From assembly GCA_030386875.1 (NCBI GenBank), contig CM059566.1, positions 36,368,068-36,432,067 of the forward strand: a DNA stretch of 64,000 nucleotides, in the 5' to 3' direction. The translations under genes and the position numbers were made by a program. Origin of the DNA: Morinoia aosen (taxonomy: Eukaryota > Arthropoda > Malacostraca > Amphipoda > Talitridae). The notes beneath the pieces were generated by a model, which was not told the DNA's origin, made no database searches, and was given only the letters and a program-made list of their open reading frames with translations. Below are positions 26,801-37,991 of this stretch, one piece after another; positions within the stretch are counted from its first letter, which is position 1, and each line of letters begins with the position of its first letter.

Positions 26801-29763
26801 GGTGGGTGAGGGGAGTGGAAGGGTTATCTCTACTCTACAAGTAAGCGCAGGAAGTGGAAGTATTATCTCTACTTTACGAGTAAGTGCAAGAAGTGGTAGC
26901 GTTATCTTAGTTATCTCTACTATACAAGTATGTGCAGGAAGTGGAAGTGTAATCTTATGATTAGTTGATTAGTTATCATTGCCGACATGATTAGTTTTTG
27001 AGTCGAAATAAATCGTAAAAACTCACGCCTACTCAAATTCAAATTTCTTGAGCATCGGCGTTTCATCGACACCAAAAGAGGCTTTGTGTATTGTAAGAAA
27101 TCACAGCGAGAGCCCCAAACGTCGTTTTGAAATTCTTTGTGATATATTAGTAAAGCACATTTATGGTGACAAATTTGATAGCCAATTCAAAATTAGATTT
27201 CGCAAATACATGTGAGCAGTAACAGACAGCTCAGCCAAAAGCAGTAAAATGTATTTTATTTTATGTTGAACAGATGTTCGCTTTGCTTTAATTTCAGATT
27301 CACTAAAAATTTGAAAGCGAAAAAAAGCTGATAAAATTAGTTATTTTATTATAAATAATTGAAAACTGTTTATAGACCAGCTCCATCATCAGTTCTGTAA
27401 AATACAAAGTATGACCAATTGAATACAAGCATAAATGATCGATAATGAATTTCATACTTTCCATGAAAAAATAGAAAATACAATTATGCATTGACCCTTT
27501 GCCGTCTAAGTGAGTGTCAAAATCTACTTTCATAAATAGTTCTAATATATTTTATTCCTTGTGAAACTTGTGCCCCAATGAGTTTTCAGAAGTTCATTGC
27601 CGACTTGTGGTAGTCCCTTCCCCGCTGTGATATCGGTGACTCCATGATGCCGGTGCCAGTTTAATGATGGTGCTTGAGATAACGGTAATATGAGTACAAA
27701 ATGCGAACATTAAAGCGTTAACTATCTGAAGAGGATACGAAACACAATTTTGCATTAACTATCTGGAGGGCTTACGGACGTTCGAACGTTAACTATCTGA
27801 AGAGGATACGAAAAATAATTTTGCATTAACTATCTGGAGGGTTTACAGACGTTCGAGAGTTAACTATCTGAAGAAGATACGAAAAACAATTTTGCATCAA
27901 CTATCTGGAGAGTATATGGACGTTCGAGCGTTAACTATCTGAAGAGGATAAAAGCTGAGCCTATTGTCTTCTTCACTGTAGGTTGAGGCCCAAATTTACG
28001 GAACGGAATCAAGCAGCACCCAAATCCTGTCGGACCCCGCCACTGGCTGGTACAAATTCCCGCTCCAGGCTTCCGACGTCATTCAGTTCTACAACGAAGA
28101 AGACGCCAGCGAGAAGTTACCCCTTACCATACGCACCAGGTTTACTACAATTGTAAGTACATATAAAAAAATTTTCATTACAAATGTAAGCACGCAGAAA
28201 ATTTCTCTACGGGTACTCTAAGAATTGGTTTTAATTAATGGCCTTTGTTTAAGTTAAGAGAAAGGCAGTCAAGAGAGACATGTGGTTGTGCATTCTGCTG
28301 TCGACGGCTGAGAATAGTTATTTTATGACTTTTCAAACCTATGTAAATAAATTCCACATTCTGACTCATTTTTCAAGCTAGAAGCGGTTCAGTGAGACTT
28401 ATTGACATAGACTCAATTATTTTTCATAGAGTTGACACTTAGTGTTCGTGCCAATTTTTTGAGCTAAAATCTATATTACTCGGGATTTTCAGGGCCTTAC
28501 TCTGCAAAAAAAGTTAGCGTCCCATGCACCCCTCAGGGGGATACAACTATTGTATCTATGGGAATTGGCGCTCCCAGGGGGAAAATGTATGAAGGCCCGA
28601 GCTGCAAGTTAGGTAGGCCTTCTTTATGCCAAAATAAAAAGTGTTTTTCTTGTTGTATTAAGGACCACCTTTTTTCAGTTCAATGGTGTGCTGTTTTCAT
28701 CACCTACTACTTTCTCTTTCAACTTTTATCTCATTTCATAAACCTCTTACTCAGCTTACTGTTTCTACGCTTTTCTGTATAGATTCCGCGTTCCCTTATC
28801 TCCATACTAAATGGTGCCTTCCTCCATCCTCATACAATTATTTTACGTTTGCACGTCGTGCAGAACGGAGAGACCGTCAACCTGAAGCCTCACCGCAACA
28901 AAGCCTCGCGCAATCAAGCGTCGCTGCTGATCATCTTCTCGAGAAAACGAACCTCTTCGCTCGATAAAAATAACCCTGACATTTGGCATCGTGAAGATCA
29001 GAAAGGTATACGGGTAATTCACCTATCACCAATTTATAACTAGCTTGTTGCACAAGTCAAATAAGCCTTAGTGATGGGATTGCATGCTAAACCTTGCAGG
29101 GAATGCAAATCTTTATTTCAAACTCGCTGAAAATTTTTACTTCGAAAATTGTTTTTTTGGCTTTTTTAACAAGTGCACAAACTAGGAAAATGGGCTTAAT
29201 TTGTTCGGTGCTCTATCGATAAAGCAGACATTTTTCATTCTCCTTAACTTCCATGAGTAGATTACTATTTGTCATTGCCAATACTGCATTTTCTCGCCAA
29301 GCTTTCACATACTCTACAGAGTTAATAATTTAGACCATGAAGTAAATAAACATATTTTCCAGAACTAATCACCCACCGAGCAAAGCGGTCGCTGTTCAGC
29401 GATCTGTCCGAGTCGAGCAGCAACTCTACGAGATCCTTCCCCTCGACTCCGAGCGAATGCTACAGAAGGTCCCTTACGATAAATTTCTCTCAGATCGGTT
29501 GGTCGTCGTGGATTATCGCTCCTGCTTCGTTCGATGCGTTCTACTGCTCAGGAAGCTGTGGATTTCCTATTGGCCAAGACATGAACCCGACTAACCACGC
29601 TGTGGTTCAGAGCGTCGCAAGGTTACTCAACGAAAACCTACCTGCCCCGCACTGCGTTCCCAGCTCTTATTCAAGTCTAAGCATGTTGTACGTTGATTCT
29701 TTTCAAAACGTCGTACTCAAGAGTTATGAACAAATGATAGCAGATTCTTGTGGGTGCCACTAA
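23791..29763 (+). CDS. TGF-beta/BMP-type secreted ligand, six-cysteine form (6 exons)
   Basis: Six exons join in phase: 23791-23895, about 25610-25775 (or from 25580), 26665-26801, 27982-28152, 28864-29005 and 29363-29763. They encode about 373 (or 383) aa. Residues 1-22 form a signal peptide (FFKAVSFLCVFSLTLSV core). Residues about 36-240 are a TGF-beta propeptide, with PPQVMLELYSRV, EVVGVEFHM, TGWYKFPL and ASLLIIFSRK typical of the family. A furin site RAKR (246-249) releases a mature ligand of about 124 aa. Its knot domain has Cys at 273, 302, 306, 338, 370 and 372 and ends CGCH, with BMP-like IGWSSWIIAP and NPTNHAVVQ. Residue 337 is His where most ligands have the interchain-disulfide Cys (HCVP instead of CCVP). 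N-glycosylation sites are NST (261) and NFS (281). The closest class is BMP; no specific orthologue is assigned. The cysteine loss is seen in GDF9, BMP15, GDF3 and Lefty, but that does not prove orthology. Confidence 0.9.
24340..24475 (+). repeat. Short minisatellite in intron 1 of the TGF-beta gene
   Basis: About three copies of a 45-60 base unit with CGAACACAC, CAGGAATATGAGTTTCGCTA and ACTCT run in tandem. The second and third copies are closest to each other. Confidence 0.65.
25011..25052. repeat. (TC)n microsatellite
   Basis: A CT/TC dinucleotide run with a short CCCTCCC interruption, in intron 1 of the TGF-beta gene. Confidence 0.9.
25610..25775 (+). CDS. TGF-beta ligand exon 2: start of propeptide
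   Basis: The frame reads FALQQLLDLPGPGGHR then PPQVMLELYSRVSQ, the N-terminal propeptide motif of BMP-like ligands. It ends at CCTCAG|GTATCT with one base carried over. Acceptors in phase 0 with exon 1 are CCTCAG before 25610 (preferred) and CCTGAG before 25580, the latter adding 10 residues. GTAG and ACAG acceptors nearby are out of phase with exon 1. In-frame TAA at 25781 shows the intron is real. Confidence 0.75.
26040..26664 (+). repeat. Degenerate 145-175 bp tandem repeat reaching the exon 3 acceptor
   Basis: Three imperfect copies share AATATTTCTCCACGAATGTG, TTCATGTTCTCATACA and CTTCAAAAT. The last partial copy (CATCGACATTTTCGAAACGC) runs into the exon 3 acceptor at 26663-26664, so the splice site appears to sit in the terminal unit. 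Intron 2 of the TGF-beta gene. Confidence 0.6.
26665..26801 (+). CDS. TGF-beta ligand exon 3: propeptide
   Basis: It begins with TG (completing a Val codon with the G from exon 2) after GCGAGCAG. It encodes EEEGKFHFVLPSLHQAEEVV and GVEFHMHHGHL, then RGITLQ, and ends at CTGCAG|GTGGGT in phase 0. The AEEVVGVEFHM segment matches the family's EVVGAEL-type strand. Both junctions lie inside or beside tandem repeats (see the separate repeat entries). Confidence 0.85.
26795..26960 (+). repeat. Donor-containing tandem repeat after exon 3
   Basis: The exon 3 donor (CAG|GTGGGTGAGGGGAGTGG) is followed by three repeats of about 50-60 bases. Each has a GTAAG/GTATG-like donor (ACAAGTAAGCGCAGG, ACGAGTAAGTGCAAG, ACAAGTATGTGCAGG), then AAGTGGAAG and TTATCTCTACT. 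The repeats align with the true donor at the same register. Confidence 0.75.
27705..27955 (+). repeat. 71-bp minisatellite before exon 4
   Basis: GTTAACTATCTGAAGAGGAT recurs at 27717, 27788, 27859 and 27930, a 71-base period. Each unit holds a second half-copy (ATTAACTATCTGGAGG), so the unit is itself a diverged dimer. The array stops 27 bases before exon 4 of the TGF-beta gene. Confidence 0.9.
27982..28152 (+). CDS. TGF-beta ligand exon 4: propeptide
   Basis: Exactly 57 codons, phase 0 at both ends, lie between CACTGTAG and ACAATT|GTAAGT. They encode VEAQIYGTES, the conserved TGWYKFPLQASDVIQF segment (family GWEVFDVT-like position) and LTIRTRFTTI. There is no stop or frameshift. Confidence 0.85.
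28529..28832 (+). repeat. Dispersed repeat family A, plus copy in intron 4
   Basis: It begins CCCCTCAGGGGG, then GATACAACTATTGTATC (palindrome), GCTCCCAGGGGGA, GGCCCGAGCTGCAAGTTAGG and a T-rich middle. It ends with TTCCGCGTTCCCTTATCTCC and ACTAAATGGTGCCTTCC. It is about 305 bases, with no coding capacity conserved between copies. Confidence 0.8.
28864..29005 (+). CDS. TGF-beta ligand exon 5: end of propeptide
   Basis: After CGTGCAG the frame gives NGETVNLKPHRNKASRNQ and ASLLIIFSRKRTSS, the family's PFLVVFS-like strand, then a polar linker. It ends AAAG|GTATAC with one base carried to exon 6 (G+AA = Glu). The upstream end lies about 30 bases after a copy of dispersed repeat family A, so that element sits just outside the acceptor. 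RKR in this exon is a possible second basic cleavage site. Confidence 0.85.
29363..29763 (+). CDS. TGF-beta ligand exon 6: furin site and mature cystine-knot domain
   Basis: Starts after TTTTCCAG and ends at TAA 29761-29763. It encodes HRAKR (cleavage), a Ser/Thr-rich linker of about 23 residues, then the complete knot domain of 101 residues from the first Cys to the final His. Landmarks are CYRRSLTINFSQIGW, FYCSGSC, NPTNHAVV, PHCVP and CGCH. The codon CAC at 29650-29652 gives His in place of the usual Cys next to CVP, and the surrounding frame is intact. Confidence 0.92.
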
Positions 29764-30385
29764 CTACTCCTGTTGAATTTTTTTGTATTTTTCAGGTTGC
29801 CCATGAATGTCTATTGTACATGGAATCTTTTGGTTTACAAATTAGCGGAAGTGTTTTTTGGGGTATAATTTTGGTCCAAATATTCAAGCGAACGTTTTAT
29901 CGTCAATGTATGTGAGTACCTGCTATTGAGACGCTTCGGTTGCGACTATCTCTTTGAGCTCGTGTCTGAGTATCGTGTCAGGTGTGATGCTGAAATTAAA
30001 TAGAAACGAATCCCAACTTGCCCGAAATAACACGTATTTCTAAGCAACTAGAAAAAAACTTAACCGAATGATGCACGTGTTCGATAAGCGAATTTTTCAA
30101 CTAAAGTGATGCTGTCTATAAATAATTAAAGTCTCTGAAATTTAGCTTTTGTTCATTTTATTAACATATTAGTGTCATACTTTTTGAAAAATGACAGGAA
30201 AGTATTTTTTCAAAATGCTTTCTTCTAAAACTGCTGTGAAACTCTCAGAACTATCTCAGAGGAGTTACAGGAACATTGATGCAAAGCGCGAAAGTGAATG
30301 AAATAATTTCTCATACTGACGTCATAGGTGCCAGCAATCGTAACCGAATCGCTTGACTTAGTTTTTTAAATATATTTGAATAAGG

Positions 30386-30391
30386 AATAAA
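30386..30391 (+). terminator. Candidate polyadenylation signal of the TGF-beta gene
   Basis: AATAAA occurs 0.6 kb after the stop codon, followed within 25 bases by a TGTTTTGTAT element. Earlier weak variants (ATTAAA-like near 29990 and 30125) exist. Choice between them is not possible from sequence alone. Confidence 0.35.
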
Positions 30392-30589
30392 TGTTTTGTA
30401 TATAACATAAAAAAGTATTCATATTCATACACTCATCGGCTTTTTACTGTTTTAGACTGAGGGTATGAAACAATTTATAAATGATCTTGGCGAAAATCAA
30501 TGATGATAAATGTTTACTTTATTTGAGGTTACCCTTCATTTGTCGTCAGAAGGTAAAGCAAGCCTCACGAGCTGACGAAATGATGCAAT

Positions 30590-30820
30590 TCATGGTGACT
30601 TTATTACTCGGTAAATATCATTGATATTGCTGATATTCTTCTGATTTTATCATTATGACTTTATCACTCGGTAAATATTGATATTGTTAACTTTCTTGTG
30701 ACTTTATCATTCGAAAAATATTGAGATTTTTAACTTTCTTGTGACTTTATCATTCGGTAAATATTGATATTGTTAACTTTCTTGTGACTATATCATTCGG
30801 TAAATATCATAGATATTGCT
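30590..30820 (+). repeat. Minisatellite, about 45-60 bp unit
   Basis: Units share GTGACTTTATCATTCGGTAA then ATATTGATATTGTTAACTTT, about four to five copies with small differences. Confidence 0.8.
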
Positions 30821-33800
30821 GGTATTTGCTGAAACTTTTAGCGTTCATATGAATAAATGAAAATGTTCGAGAACATGCCTCGGCCATAAGTTCGTATTTG
30901 TTCCAGATTTTTTTTATTTGCATGATTTTAATGGATTTATGCGAGCTTTTTGAGAGCTGGGTCGAAGAGGTTTGACTTGAATCGATAACGATAAATTTAA
31001 ATACCACTATGAAATAGTGCAAACTGTAAAATACTGTTTCACTTAGATATCTCTGTATGCTAATATTGTTTTGTTGTAAGTTAATTGTATTTTAACACCG
31101 TTTTGCTAATAATTGTGTTAAAACAACAATGCTTACCAACTAAAATCTTCGGAACTTGTTTTTTATTTCCAGAGGCTAGTTTTCCTTCTTCTCGTGGCGT
31201 TAATACTATCGAAGTTATCACGTACACACCGTCAACTGCTGATTAAATTGTTAAAGAAATCATACCAACTATGTACTGCGGTGAGCACTTTCCTTCGTAA
31301 TGGCAGAGCCCTTTTATTAGCATAATGTGGTCTTAGTGAAGTAGAAAAGTCCCAGTTATTTAAACTTCATTCTTCATTCTTTGCAAGGAATTGGTATTGA
31401 GATTTCATTTTTTATGGGCCATGTTTAAGTAAGTAGATAACTCTCAACTACCTCTCCTCCGAATTCTTCTTCAGTAAATAATGCGTCCGTAGTTGATACT
31501 TTTTAATGGTGTTATTCGCCTTGAGAATGGTTTCAAGCGCGCAATTAATTAAGAATAAACCATGGAATTTTCAGTGGCTAAAAAATCCTGTGGCCTCAAA
31601 AGTGCTCAAAATGGAAGCGGATCCCGTCACAGAGCAATGGATTATCGAGTGCGTTAGCATAGGCAGCTCAGACTTTGAAATACACGGAGGAAAAATCTAC
31701 AAGCTTTTCGTAGGAGGGCTTTTGAGCCTTCTGTATCAGTTTGAGAAAAATAGACTTAAAGTAGTATGAAGATTATTTGCAAAAAATTGCCTAAAATTTA
31801 ACCAATGCACTAAACTCTAACAAACAACATCTGAATTGAACATTTTGATGTAAGGTAACTCTGCCGCCTGAATTCCTCTCTTTGGAACACTATTGTTCTG
31901 CTTGTGGAGACCTGAATAAACGTATAATCCAAACTAAAATGCCGCTTAAAATAACTATCGAACGGCTGTGGTTACAAATACGAACACGATTTTCATTAAT
32001 AAATATATTAAAAGAACCTAGCAATATAAACAAACGATCAAACAGGAATCAGATGATAACGTCTCGAAATGACACATTCAGCTGATTCAATAGACGTACG
32101 GTGAAAATTCCCGAAATACGAAATCTTTTCATACAAAAAAAATTATTTTAACAAAATTGAAACTTTGACGTCACACTCAACTACCGAAATCTCTGCATCT
32201 TTAAGTTTTATAAAACCTTAACTCACCATGCAGAAGCTTCACGATCATCCAAGCTTCGACCTCTCCAATATGTGTCTCACCCAACCCTAATATCTCTCGC
32301 ATCGCGTCCGAGTGCCATCAACAGGAGCTTAAGTCAAGTGGAGGTACGTGAAGCTCAGAGCGACGATGACATCACTATGGTAAGCTCTTAAGAATTCAAA
32401 GCAGCCACAACCTGCCTCTGTCTGATGCTAAGTATCTGATAACTCAATATTGGGCCCAGCGTCAAAGGTATTGGTGGTTTTACGAATGCTCTCGACTTGC
32501 TCCCTGACCGTCGTTTACTCGACGGTTAGAATCTCTTAGAATTTGTTTGGCTGCCTAAAGCTGAATTGATCGTTTGTTTTCCTCGCTATACTTTCATACT
32601 TGCTGATAAAGCGTACATTTGAAAATAATTTCTTGTGTCAGTAGTGATTTAATTTTTCTTAAATTAATTCATGATTCAATTCGGGGATTTGATACCATTT
32701 TTGAAAAATGAAATGCGATGAGTACGTTTCAAACTAATGTTGGCATTGATACACCCTTGCGTACGAACTCAGCTGCGAACATCAAGTGCATGTAAAGATC
32801 AGACAGCATTAATTTTAATGACAATTCCACTGGTGGGTACATTTAGAGTCGCAGATGGTCTAAGTGACGTCAAATCCATAAATAGGTTGCGTCGAGAGGG
32901 GCCGCCATATCAGCTTTAGAGCGTTGCGCTGCGACAGATGGAAATTGAGACAGGTGCGATAGCCATCTCTTGCTAACTCGTTTTTGTCTCAGGATACTTC
33001 AGCCAACATTCTGTTGAGAACAAATTGCTGCGTCTCGATGAGCCCACTGGCCAGACTCACAGCGGGATGCTCGGGTACACCTCCGTCCTTTATGGAGTGT
33101 GCTCATAAAAAACACAAAGATTGAAGTCGGCAAAAAATGCTTAAAATTGGACCTGCTAGATTGCGTGGCGCCTCTTCGGAGGTATGCGCGTTCTCCCCCG
33201 GGCTTGTTTTGTGAGGTCCGAGGCTCCAAAATGAATAGAGGTCGAAGTTGCAACGTTTACAGGGTCCGATGTTTCAACATACATCGCAAACGATGTTTCA
33301 ACATTCGGAGGAGCTGATGTTGTAATATTAATTGGGAACACTGTTCGGTCTTTAACGATGACGCTTGGTAAAATTAAAGCATTAGGGACGCAATAGAATA
33401 TTGAACATGAAAATATTATGCTACACTAATGATTGTGAGATCAATTATTCTACAGATCATTAGAATTGAATACTTCACACAAAATAAATTCACATAATAA
33501 ATGGTGAATTTATAAAACCATTAAGCACATGCATATGTACGATTTGAAGAGTTCCGCTCAAAGATGAAAGCCCCTTTGCTGTCATGCTCCCAAATGCGTA
33601 GTTATTTAAATTATTTCGAAGTGAGGAATATTAGAAACTCAAATTGCGGAAGAAGAACAATCAATTAATGTAATATGTCTGAAAACAATGTTCCAAGAGG
33701 TGATATGCAATTTCTTTGTCTGTTCGTTGACATTTTGCGGTAAAAGCTCATGGTTTTAATTAGTATTGATATAGAGCAGCTGAAACCCGATTGCCTTTCT

Positions 33801-34384
33801 GTTCTCGCTAAAAAAATTTGCAAGATAAATTATGTTTCATCCTGAACTTTGCCACACCGGATGATTTATCTTAATATAATTTTGATAACCGAATTTAGCC
33901 CTGCTGACTATTATACTCGTATTTATTTTCCCCGTTAAAACTGTACTTGGGTCACTTTTTCCTTGCATACAGTGGAATTAATTGCTTTAATACAGTTGTC
34001 AGCATACTATCTTGAAGTAATGTGTAAGAATACATATATCGAAATAATTCACCAGAACCAACATTTTCGGTTTAACCAAAACACAGTCTCAAATATTTCC
34101 TTCTAGTACATAAATAAAAACAAATCTACATATCCTATAGGAGTATATGTTCCACACAAGCATATGCTATTAATTTCCAATATCGGTACGGGAACATTAA
34201 CAAATACTATTCATTCATCGTACGATTTAAATGAATACAGGGCTTCATACACTGCATAAAAACCCCTGCCGCGTTTGCGCGTTGACCAACCTAATCATAA
34301 GAGTATTCCGTTTAGTGAAGGAAATCGAACCGCTTCGTTCCTATAAAACTAAGTAATATCGTTTGATCTCGACGGCCAGGGCTA

Positions 34385-34680
34385 TCTGTCGTCATAATTG
34401 TGTTTTATTCCTATTGAATACTTTTGGTTATATGGTGACAGTCGTCATAGTGGCGTTTTGTTTCTATCGAATACTTTTGGTAGTATGGGAACAGTCGTCA
34501 TAATTGTTTTCTATTTACATTGGATACTTTTGGTTATATGGCGACAGTCGTCACAATTGCATTTTCTTTCTAATGAATACTTTTTGTATACGTCAACCTT
34601 CGTCATAATTGCGTTTTCTTTCTAATGAATAATTTTGGAATTTGTCAACAGTCGTCATAATTACGTTATAATTTTAACCA
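34385..34680 (+). repeat. 53-bp minisatellite, 5-6 copies
   Basis: GTCGTCATAATTG recurs with a period of about 53 bases. Each unit contains a TTTTCTTTCTAATGAATAC-like middle and TTTTGGTTATATGG. The first three copies are best conserved. Open frames here are repeat-derived. Confidence 0.8.
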
Positions 34681-36077
34681 ATACTATTGACTTCATGCCT
34701 ACATTAGTCATGAATATTTTTTTGCGTAGTGACGGTTGTCCTTGCATGACAATTTTATTATGTTTGATAAAAAAGACTGCTACATTATAAATTTGTGATA
34801 TCAATTTCCACAGATTCAGAGTTTTAAAAACTTTCTTTTGCAATATCCCAACATCCGATAAAAATTTTCGTAAAGGGTTGCTTTTGGTTGCAAATTAGGA
34901 GAAATTAACAAATAGTTTAAGCAATGTCACAGAATCGTTAATTCGTTTGCCGGAAGCCGTCAAACTGAACCAGAGAATTTAATTATTCATTAGGTTCTAC
35001 AAAATTTGCGTCAGATAGAATTGAACTTCTTATCCCTGAAATTACAATGAATTGAGCATGTATTTCTAAATAGCATCTATTTATTCCTTTAAAATTTCAT
35101 GAGATTTTGCATCAAGCCGAATGCAAGTTTTTATCCCTGAGATTTCAATGAAATGAGCTTGTATTTTTAAAGTGCATCTATTTGGTCCTTCCTCATTCAA
35201 TGAGATTTTATTCCAGTCCCAAAATCAGCACGGATTTAAGATTTCTCTTAAAACAAACACTTCATTCCGGAACTGCAAATACTGAATGGGTTTAAGCATG
35301 ACTGCATTCAAATAGACACTATTCAAATTGACGTCATTCAAATTTACAAATTTTTATTTCTTGTATTCTGTGAATGAAGCAAATTGATTGGCCCGAAAAT
35401 AATTTTTTAGTTTTATACAGAAATTTTAAAGGTTGTGTTCTCCAGGTTTTGAGCGCTCACGAGATCTTACAAATTTCAACTTTTCACAGTTCGTGCCGCA
35501 AGGTGCTGTGTTTTAAATATTATTTTACGAAGTGAAAATTTAGAAATGAGCAGAAATTGAAGTAAAAATGCAAATAGATCTAGACGCGCTCGTGATCGCC
35601 ACAGGTAATTAAAGTTTCTTAGTGTACTTGAAATCAAAAATTGTCTACGGGGAAGGTGAACAATTGCACTTTGTTTTTCAAGGCTAAATAATCATTCGTG
35701 ATTAAATAACAACGAAAAACCTTCTACATGACATGTTCATTCAGGTCAAAAATTTTGAAAGGTTCTTATTTCAATTAATATGTTTATAGATTCAATAATA
35801 GCTCCGTTTCGACTAGTTTCATCAATCAACTAGGGTTCCCACGCAGTATTCGATTTATGACTTAGCCCGGAAATTCTTCAGTTATTTTCCTTTTAAGTGA
35901 GAAAACACAACAATTTCGGAAAAAAATCGCTTCCGAAAAGTATCGTCCTTAATTATTGTCCATTAATTATAATTAGAAGTATTTAAATAGCCATGATGTT
36001 TCTTTTATTTCATTTTAGATTTTATGAACAAAAAAATGATTTTGTTCTAAAATTGTTTTTTCGTCATATTTAAATGC

Positions 36078-36400
36078 TCCCCTCAGGGTTATACAACTAT
36101 TGCGTCTACCGGAATTAGCACTTCCAGGGGGATGAATAAAGGTCCCGAGCTAAAGGTATTGGTAGCCTTTAGATTTCTTTCTGTTGAAATAGATTAGGTT
36201 TTTGGTTTTGTTGCGGACCATCTTTTTCGGTTCACTCCTGTCCTATTTTTCAGTACTTACTATTTTCTTCTTCAACTTTGGTCTTGTTTCATGAACTTTT
36301 TCCTAGCGTACTGTTTCTAAGCACCTTGTGCGTAGATTCTGCGTTCCCTTTAACTCCATACTAAATGGCACCTTCAGCCTTCCTCTTTTTGAACATCTTT
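36078..36400 (+). repeat. Dispersed repeat family A, plus copy
   Basis: Head CCCCTCAGGGTTATACAACT, GGAATTAGCACTTCCAGGGG, GGTCCCGAGCTAAAGG, tail TTCTGCGTTCCCTTTAACTC and ACTAAATGGCACCTTC. It has the same layout as the copy at 28529, with a complete head and tail. Confidence 0.75.
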
Positions 36401-37464
36401 GTTTTGGTAAAGATGTTCAAAAAGATGTTCAAAACCTTTTTGTAATCAATCAGTCAAAATTTAAATGCTGCGTGGATATCTTTTTAATGTCTCTCAAGTC
36501 GCACCATTCCATGTTTTATTTAAAGAAAGAAATAATATTGATTGGTCTGGAAATAAGTTTTTGCAGTCTTTTTTCACATAACTTGGCAATGTATTTTTTT
36601 GTTTTCCACGTCTCTGAGAGAACATCAAAATTTTGCAGCCGTGGTCAAGTGCGACAAAAAATGTAGAAATTTTTTTCGTACTTTTTTAAATTTTTACAAA
36701 AATTTTTGAAAAAATTTTCACTTTCCGTTTGTTCGCCGCTCAAACATTTGTAGTCGAGTTTTTTAGGGGAAATCACGTCAATGTCGAATTTTATAATTTA
36801 AAATTGTCATCGTGTCTCATTTTACCATTTATTCAAATTTATCTGTGAAATATTTTCAGAATAACATAAAAAATATTCGGATTAAATTAGTTAATAGTTG
36901 ACTAAAATTTAGGGAAACTAGAAACATTAAATATATAAAATATTTTTGAAGCCTTAAAGCCTTTGTAAACGCTCAATGCAGAGCATCTTTGATGCAATTA
37001 GATAAATGTTCCAGCTATAATTATGTGAGTTCAGCATGTTTCAATGAAATTTGCATTTTATGAAAATTATTTACTTGATTTGAGAATCCTAGATTTACTT
37101 CTCAGATTTATTATGCTCCACATTTAAATTGTTGAAAGGTACAGGTTACAGTTCTGAATATGAATTATAAATTTCTTTTCTAAGTTTTGATGTTTCTATA
37201 CTAATTTGATACCAAGTTTTGAAATAATGCATAACATGATTTGTTGATTGATAGCAGTCTTTTGCTTTCATTCAATGTAATTAATAAAAATCGCCTTTTT
37301 TGTCTCTAGATATCATAGAATTACGTATTTTGTCCCGATGATCTTTCAAGCATCTGGGTGGCAGATTCATACACCCGCCCAGCGATCATTCATCTCGTTA
37401 TAAATAATTTCTTCAAAATTACAGACCAAAGTTAGTCGAATTTGCTCATTTTGTCATTTTTATG

Positions 37465-37700
37465 GAGTGCAAACGGACTCCACACAAGATGCAGAGAACA
37501 GAAAACTCTACAAAAGATACGGAACACACGCGGACTCTAAAAAGATACAAAATACGCACGCGGATTCCACACAAGATACGAAAATAGATACGAAGTATAC
37601 ACACGGATTCTTCATACGACATGGAACACACTCGGACTTCAAACAACTGCTGAGCACACACGGATCCCACACAAAACACACACAAGAACACACCAGCGTC
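37465..37700 (+). repeat. Degenerate minisatellite upstream of the gene 2 promoter
   Basis: Imperfect units of about 35-45 bases contain ACACGGATTCCACACAAGAT and variants (CGCGGACTCTAAAAAGATAC, CTCGGACTTCAAACAACTGC). Overlapping ORFs on both strands (37446-37922) are produced by the repeat. Confidence 0.65.
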
Positions 37701-37779
37701 CACACAGGATCCAGGATGCTTGCATGTGCAGGAGAAAAGAACCAGCAAAAGGAGTGGGGGGAAGACACTGGGGGGACAT

Positions 37780-37933
37780 GTGGCCCCCACCCGCTGGAGC
37801 GGGAGCTCAACGCAATCAGCAATGAATGGCTACCGGATTTAATTGGTGGTGTGGGGTGGGAGAGGAGCCTCTTATTATGGCTGGTATATAGGCCGGTGCC
37901 GGCCCCTGCCATCCATGCTTAACTAAGTTCATC
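37780..37933 (+). promoter_or_regulatory. Probable TATA promoter of the triple cystine-knot gene
   Basis: A GC-richer block holds TATATA at 37885-37890, followed by a GC-rich GGCCGGTGCCGGCCCC segment. The ATG lies 44 bases after the box, giving a predicted 5' UTR of only about 15-20 bases if initiation is about 30 bases after TATA. Position relative to the signal-peptide exon supports the call; the start site itself is inferred. Confidence 0.45.
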
Positions 37934-37991
37934 ATGGCCGCTACAGCGCCGCTCCACCTTTGCATCTTATTCTTCGTCCTTCTATCTTTAG
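37934..37991 (+). CDS. Triple-knot gene exon 1: signal peptide
   Basis: ATG 37934 (CATCATGGCC context) begins 19 codons with a strong hydrophobic core (LCILFFVLLSL) and ends at TCTTTAG|GTACTC with one base carried over. It sits just after a TATA-type promoter. The donor lies at the head of a tandem repeat. Confidence 0.8.

Larger units (their letters stand above)
29764..37440. other. Intergenic region between the two genes
   Basis: After the TGF-beta 3' UTR no exon chain was found. A single-frame ORF at 31506-31769 (87 codons) looks mildly protein-like but has no motif or splice partner. Tandem repeats at 30590-30820 and 34385-34680 and one family A repeat copy at 36078-36400 lie here. The remaining sequence is AT-rich without recognisable features. 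Confidence 0.5.

Noticed and set aside
32330-32400. Possible exon around GGAGGTACGTG
   Set aside because: Donor-like motifs are present but no open frame with protein-like content could be linked to either gene.
37446-37922. Overlapping ORFs on both strands upstream of gene 2
   Set aside because: They are driven by the degenerate minisatellite; no motif, and the region fits a promoter better.
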